Source: an uncultured Pelagibacteraceae bacterium
Lineage (GTDB): Bacteria; Pseudomonadota; Alphaproteobacteria; Pelagibacterales; Pelagibacteraceae
Assembly (NCBI GenBank): GCA_902560245.1
Contig: CACELK010000010.1
Coordinates: 1-57,578, forward strand
DNA length: 57,578 nucleotides
Reading direction: 5' to 3'
Position 1 is the stretch's first letter. Every line of letters starts with the position of its first letter. The notes under the pieces are model-generated. The model searched no databases. It had not been told where the DNA came from and worked only from the letters and a program-made list of their open reading frames with translations. This document shows positions 53,587-57,578 of this stretch, one piece after another. Position numbers and translations under genes: made by a program.

Positions 53587-54747
53587 ATGTTAACAAAAAG
53601 TATTAAATTTAAAAACTATTTAATTAAATCTAATAACTCTATTGTAAAAAAAAATTTAAAAAAAATATTAAATAACAAAAGCCAGATTTTAAACTCTCTT
53701 ACATTAAATTATAAATACAGTTTTTCAAAAAATATAATTAAAAGATATAAGAAGTATTTAACAATAAGAGTTATAGGAATGGGGGGATCAATACTAGGTA
53801 CAGAAGCTATTTATAGTTTTTTAAAAGATAAAATAAAAAAAAAATTTTTTTTTATAAATAATCTTAGAGCTAATAGCAAAATGTATAAAGAAAAAAATTT
53901 ATTAAATATCATAGTATCAAAATCTGGTGATACGCTTGAGACAATTTCAAATTCAAATATTTTAATTGAAAAAAAAAATAAGAATATATTTATAACTGAA
54001 AATCAAGACAGTTATTTAAAAATTTTAGCTCAGAAACTTAAAGCAGAAATTGTTAATCATAATAATTTTATCGGTGGAAGATATTCTGTTTTATCTGAAG
54101 TAGGAATGCTTCCAATTGAGCTTGCTGGTTTAGACTCAAGAAAATTTAAAAGATTAAATTTTTTAATAAAAAATAAAAATTTTATTAATTCTTTAGTGAA
54201 AAATGTGTCTAGTACAATAAATCTTTTAAAAAAAAAAAAATTTACTTCAATAATTTTAAATTACGACGAAAGATCAGAAAATTTATTTAAGTGGTATCAA
54301 CAATTAATAGCTGAAAGTTTAGGAAAAAAGGCAAAAGGAATTTTACCAATAGTATCATCTATGCCAAAAGATAATCATAGCGTAATGCAATTTTATCTAG
54401 ATGGCCCCAAAAAAAATTTTTTTACTTTTTTTTATGTTTTTTCAAAAAACTCTTCAAAAATAAATAATGAAATGATCCTACCAAGCCATAAATACCTTAA
54501 ATCAAGAACATTAGATCAAATATTATACTCTCAAAAATTAGCTACAGAAAAAACCTTTATAAAAAAAAAATTACCTTTCAGAAGCTTTGAGATATTAAAA
54601 CGAGATGAAAAAACAATTGGTGAACTTTTTTGTTTTTTTATTTTAGAAACAATATTACTTGGTAGAGCTTTAGAAGTTAATCCTTTTGATCAACCATCTG
54701 TTGAATTAATAAAAAAGGAGACCAGAAAAATTTTACTTAAGAACTAA
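53587..54747 (+). CDS. pgi: Glucose-6-phosphate isomerase (short form)
   Basis: A 386-residue SIS-fold isomerase, about 160 residues shorter than E. coli Pgi. It has RVIGMGGSILGTEAIYSFL, IVSKSGDTLETISNSN, NNFIGGRYSVLSEVGMLP, KWYQQLIAESLGKKAKGILPIVSSMPKDNHSVMQFYLDG and the catalytic-Lys region NPFDQPSVELIKKETRKIL. No frameshift or internal stop is seen, so the short length looks real. It converges on rsmD with an 11-base overlap. Confidence 0.93.
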   Translation: MLTKSIKFKNYLIKSNNSIVKKNLKKILNNKSQILNSLTLNYKYSFSKNIIKRYKKYLTIRVIGMGGSILGTEAIYSFLKDKIKKKFFFINNLRANSKMYKEKNLLNIIVSKSGDTLETISNSNILIEKKNKNIFITENQDSYLKILAQKLKAEIVNHNNFIGGRYSVLSEVGMLPIELAGLDSRKFKRLNFLIKNKNFINSLVKNVSSTINLLKKKKFTSIILNYDERSENLFKWYQQLIAESLGKKAKGILPIVSSMPKDNHSVMQFYLDGPKKNFFTFFYVFSKNSSKINNEMILPSHKYLKSRTLDQILYSQKLATEKTFIKKKLPFRSFEILKRDEKTIGELFCFFILETILLGRALEVNPFDQPSVELIKKETRKILLKN

Positions 54748-55300
54748 CCAAAAAAATAATTTTTGATATACCATAAACTCTTTCAAGTTTAGTATAGAAT
54801 TCTTTTGGTAAATCGTTTATTTCTTTTCTATGCCTATGAATAATCAATAATCCATTTTTTTCTAATAACCCAATTTTATGAATTCTTTTAAGCAATAAAT
54901 TTAATTTTTTTTCTTTATAAGGTGGATCAATAAAAATTAATTCAAACTTTTCGTTTAATTTTTCTAAGCAACCTTCATGAAATATATTTTTCTCAACTAT
55001 GTTAACCTTTTTCTGTGATTTCATATTAGTTATATTTAATTTTAAAACTTTAACAACTTCCGGATAGTTTTCGAAAAAAGTAACTGATAGAGCTCCTCTT
55101 GATATACATTCTAACCCAAATGAACCTACTCCTGAAAATAAATCTAACACTTTTGATTTTTTTATATTTACATTTAGTAAATTTGAATGATTAATTATAT
55201 TAAATATAGACTCTTTTGTTAAATCTTTTAAAGGTCTAGTAAGTTTATCATTAGGTTGATGAATTTTCTTTCCTCTAAAGTTGCCTGATATTATTCTCAT
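54737..55300 (-). CDS. rsmD: 16S rRNA (guanine966-N2)-methyltransferase
   Basis: A 187-residue SAM-dependent enzyme that methylates G966 of 16S rRNA. It begins MRIISGNFRGKKIHQPNDKLTRPLKDLTKESIFNII and has motif I VLDLFSGVGSFGLECISRGA and catalytic IFIDPPYKEKKL. Its ATG shares a base with the purD stop (TAATG), so the two are co-transcribed. Confidence 0.95.
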   Translation of the reverse strand: MRIISGNFRGKKIHQPNDKLTRPLKDLTKESIFNIINHSNLLNVNIKKSKVLDLFSGVGSFGLECISRGALSVTFFENYPEVVKVLKLNITNMKSQKKVNIVEKNIFHEGCLEKLNEKFELIFIDPPYKEKKLNLLLKRIHKIGLLEKNGLLIIHRHRKEINDLPKEFYTKLERVYGISKIIFLVSS

Positions 55301-56562
55301 TATTTAATTACTTTGTAACCGATATCTTTACGATAGAAACCATGAGACCAATCGACTTTATTGATCATATCAATATTACTATCCCTTGCATCTTTAAAAC
55401 TATTAGATAGGCTCACGAAATTCAAGACCCTCCCACCATTTGATAGTATTGTATTTTTCTTATTTTTTGTTCCAGCATGAAATATTTTTTGGTTTTGATT
55501 TAAAATAATTTTGTCAAGATTATTTATAATTATATTATTTTCATATTTGTCAGGATAACCTTTAGAACATAAAACCGTGCAGAGACTATTTTTGTCGTAC
55601 CACTCAATTTCAGTTTCATTCAGTTTTTTTTTAATACATTTTAAAATTATATCTAAAAAATCGGTTTTTAATTTAGGCAATATGGTTTGGCATTCAGGAT
55701 CTCCCATTCTTACATTATATTCAATTAAATATGGTTCATTTTGAACAATCATCAAACCTGCATATAGAAAGCCTTTATACTCACAATTCATTTCTTCTAG
55801 CGCTTTTAAGGTTGGATGAATAATTTTATTTAGAATTTTTTTATCTAAACTATCATTAATTAATCTAGATGGAGAATATGCTCCCATACCTCCCGTATTT
55901 TTTCCTGTATCTCCCTCTCCAACTCTTTTATGATCTTGAGCAGTTTGAAATTTTACAATCGTTTTACCATCACTTATAACAAAGTAACTCATTTCTTCTC
56001 CAATAAGAAATTCCTCTAATAAAATACATTTAGCAGCACCAAATTTGCCATTAAAGATTTCATCGATTGCCTTTTCAGATACCTCTTTATTTTCACAAAT
56101 ATAAACTCCTTTACCGGCCGCTAAGCCATCAGCTTTTACAACTATTGGAAACTTTGAATTTTTTAAAAAAGATTTTGCATCATTAGTATTTTTAAAAATT
56201 CCAAACTTCGCAGTAGGTATATTATATTTTTCACAAATTTTCTTTGTGAAAGTTTTTGACCCCTCAAGTTGTGATGCGAATTTGTTTGGTCCAAATATTT
56301 GAATTTTATTTTTTTCGAAAAAATCCACTATACCATCAACCAGAGGTTTTTCAGGTCCGACAATAATTAATTCAACATTTTCTGAGATAATAAATTTTTT
56401 CAAATTTTCAAAATTTTCTATATCTATATCAATATTTTCTGCAATTTTTTTTGTACCAGCATTTCCTGGTAAACAATAAATTTTACTAACTTTTTTTGAA
56501 TTGCTTAATGCTTCACAAATAGCATGCTCTCTTCCACCACTTCCAATTATTACAACTTTCAT
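55300..56562 (-). CDS. purD: Phosphoribosylamine-glycine ligase
   Basis: Second step of purine synthesis, an ATP-grasp enzyme of 420 residues. It opens MKVVIIGSGGREHAICEALSNS and has FGPNKFASQLEGSKTFTKKICEKYNIPTA, VVKADGLAAGKGVYICEN, DHKRVGEGDTGKNTGGMGAYSPS and YNVRMGDPECQTILP. It is complete and not fused to other pur domains. It is divergent from the DUF2093 gene with 21 bases between, leaving little room for two separate promoters. Confidence 0.97.
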   Translation of the reverse strand: MKVVIIGSGGREHAICEALSNSKKVSKIYCLPGNAGTKKIAENIDIDIENFENLKKFIISENVELIIVGPEKPLVDGIVDFFEKNKIQIFGPNKFASQLEGSKTFTKKICEKYNIPTAKFGIFKNTNDAKSFLKNSKFPIVVKADGLAAGKGVYICENKEVSEKAIDEIFNGKFGAAKCILLEEFLIGEEMSYFVISDGKTIVKFQTAQDHKRVGEGDTGKNTGGMGAYSPSRLINDSLDKKILNKIIHPTLKALEEMNCEYKGFLYAGLMIVQNEPYLIEYNVRMGDPECQTILPKLKTDFLDIILKCIKKKLNETEIEWYDKNSLCTVLCSKGYPDKYENNIIINNLDKIILNQNQKIFHAGTKNKKNTILSNGGRVLNFVSLSNSFKDARDSNIDMINKVDWSHGFYRKDIGYKVIK

Positions 56563-56583
56563 GTATTGATATATAAACTAAAA

Positions 56584-56781
56584 ATGTTCAAAAAATTAGC
56601 AAAATTAAAGTATTTACCGAATAACTTCGAAATTCTTGAAAATGGAGATCATGTAATATGTGGAGTATCACGAAAAAAAATAAGTCTTAATGATCTTAAT
56701 TACTGGAATGTAGATCTTCAAGAACCTTATTATTCTTATAAAGAGGCTCATTTAAAAAATGAAGAAATAAAAAAGAAATAA
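56584..56781 (+). CDS. DUF2093 domain protein
   Basis: A 65-residue protein matching the small alphaproteobacterial family DUF2093: LAKLKYLPNNFEILENGDHVICGVSRKKISLNDLNYWNVDLQEPYYSYKEA. The invariant 'G.hV.CavtgkpI.ld.LrYWsv..QE.Y' pattern is nearly complete. A single Cys lies in the ICGVS segment. Function is unknown; the family often lies next to purD, as here. The ATG at 56584 gives the standard length. Confidence 0.88.
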   Translation: MFKKLAKLKYLPNNFEILENGDHVICGVSRKKISLNDLNYWNVDLQEPYYSYKEAHLKNEEIKKK

Positions 56782-56789
56782 ATTCTTTG

Positions 56790-57578
56790 TTATTTCCATC
56801 TATTATGGGACCAGATCCATTGATCTGGATTGAGCAATATCATTTCTTCTAATTTTTTATTAAGCTCGTATGTAATTTTTTCTAAAGAGTCTTTTTCTGC
56901 AAAAACGATAGGCTTATTTATATACATTTTAAAATAATATTTATTTTTTCTTTCTATATAAATTGGCACTGTATCAATTTTATATTTTTTAACTAATTGT
57001 GCAGGTATTGTTGTAGTTAAAGCATCTCTACCAAATAATTCAGATTTTATGCCTTCGCTGACTCTTTGATCAATCATAAGAGCAACTGAGTACCCGTCTT
57101 TGAATAATTGTAATAATTTTCTCGTTCCTGATTTACCTTTTTTTATTTGATTTTTACAAATATAATTTTTTCTAATTCTTTCCATTATCCCATTTAAGAA
57201 AATATTATTTAAAGGCCTATAAATAGCTGCAACATTTAATCCTGAGTTTTCAATTTGCATTGCCATTAACTCAAAATTATTAAAATGACCAGATACGAAA
57301 ACAACTTTTCTATTTTTTTTTTTTATTTCATTCAAGTGTTCAATTCCTTCAATTTCAATATAATTTTTAAATATATTTTTTTTAAATTTTTCTAAATATG
57401 GATATTCAGCTAATATTCTTCCATAGTTACCCCACATGTTTCTAATAATCTTTTTCCTTTCAAAATCATTTGAACCAATGTTTGAGTTTTTTAAATTGTT
57501 ATGAATTTTTTCTTTTGATCTAAACAATGGACCAAATAAAATACCAATTTTTTCTCCCAGATTAGATGCATTCTTATA
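56790..57578 (-). CDS. LpxL-like lipid A / lysophospholipid acyltransferase, partial (N-terminus outside window)
   Basis: The frame is open to the right edge of the window, and its first visible residues (YKNASNLGEKIGILFGPLFR) match the family N-terminal region, so the true start is beyond 57578. At least 262 residues are present. The HX4E catalytic motif is FVSGHFNNFELMA, followed by AIYRPLNN, IRKNYICKNQI and LMIDQRVSEG. LpxL/HtrB-type enzymes add the secondary acyl chain to lipid A in the inner membrane. The substrate could also be another lipid. It converges on the DUF2093 gene, eight bases away. Confidence 0.9.
   Translation of the reverse strand, partial: YKNASNLGEKIGILFGPLFRSKEKIHNNLKNSNIGSNDFERKKIIRNMWGNYGRILAEYPYLEKFKKNIFKNYIEIEGIEHLNEIKKKNRKVVFVSGHFNNFELMAMQIENSGLNVAAIYRPLNNIFLNGIMERIRKNYICKNQIKKGKSGTRKLLQLFKDGYSVALMIDQRVSEGIKSELFGRDALTTTIPAQLVKKYKIDTVPIYIERKNKYYFKMYINKPIVFAEKDSLEKITYELNKKLEEMILLNPDQWIWSHNRWK

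Noticed and set aside
54227-54240. Homopolymer A tract inside pgi as a possible assembly frameshift
   Set aside because: The frame continues through it into conserved residues, and similar A runs are common in this AT-rich genome.
53587-54747. Pgi as a truncated or frameshifted pseudogene because it is about 160 residues short
   Set aside because: Start, catalytic segments and the C-terminal lysine region are all present in one frame with no stop, so a naturally short isomerase is more likely.

Overview
The window looks like a stretch of a streamlined alphaproteobacterial chromosome, most likely SAR11 / Candidatus Pelagibacter or a close relative. This rests on very AT-rich DNA, coding regions full of Lys, Ile and Asn, gaps of mostly 0-100 bases, many 1-30 base gene overlaps, and alphaproteobacterial markers: ChvI/ChvG, RegA, the zeta-type F1-ATPase inhibitor, DUF2093, DUF3035, a class I lysyl-tRNA synthetase and AmgK/MurU. 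I saw no transposase, phage gene, tRNA, rRNA or CRISPR array. Genes at both edges are cut by the window.

Layout. 1-4.3 kb (minus): a TPR protein (partial), an NlpC/P60 cell-wall hydrolase, an AmpG-like permease and TrkH. 4.4-7.9 kb (plus): lysyl-tRNA synthetase, pyrD, rpmB and a YhhQ/VUT-type transporter. 7.9-11.0 kb (minus): a polyamine operon of agmatinase, a deoxyhypusine-synthase-like enzyme and a PLP-dependent ornithine/lysine decarboxylase. Then come regA, bioY, an ABC ATPase without a permease, and polA. 16.1-21.8 kb (plus): chvI-chvG-ahcY-tsaE-amgK-murU. 21.8-23.8 kb: gpmA, a VanZ-like protein, the F1-ATPase zeta inhibitor and an SLT-type lipoprotein. 23.8-29.0 kb (minus): an RND pump with an unusually short adaptor, a sulfurtransferase and msrA. 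29-38 kb: a DMT transporter, a HhH-GPD DNA glycosylase, a GT17 glycosyltransferase, a purine phosphoribosyltransferase and a purine permease facing each other across a shared terminator, a small lipoprotein, hsp20, oligopeptidase B, a membrane J-protein and a GT9 glycosyltransferase. 38-41.3 kb (plus): a DapA-like lyase, a cyclopropane-fatty-acid-synthase-like methyltransferase and a very basic coiled-coil protein of unknown function. 41.3-46 kb: an ScfR-type regulator divergent from isocitrate lyase, then small membrane and exported proteins. 46-48.2 kb (minus): groES-groEL. 48.3-54.7 kb (plus): a HAD phosphatase, ribF, ileS, lspA, a BamF-like lipoprotein and pgi. 54.7 kb to the end: rsmD and purD, a DUF2093 protein, and a partial LpxL-like acyltransferase.

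How the genes work together. Several sets are readable: peptidoglycan turnover and recycling (NlpC/P60, AmpG-like, SLT lipoprotein, AmgK, MurU), polyamine synthesis, purine salvage and synthesis, the glyoxylate shunt with its probable regulator, lipoprotein maturation, and heat shock. The most striking non-coding element is upstream of hsp20. There an RpoH-type promoter is followed by a two-hairpin leader whose second hairpin pairs the Shine-Dalgarno with a UUGCU anti-SD, the hallmark of a ROSE RNA thermometer. The second is the aceA/ScfR intergenic region, which has a perfect 20-bp palindrome, further copies of the same TTTACAA-type motif, and a possible small polar protein ahead of aceA. A third is the RND adaptor, in which the two lipoyl half-motifs are joined directly, with no room for the alpha-hairpin that normally docks on TolC.
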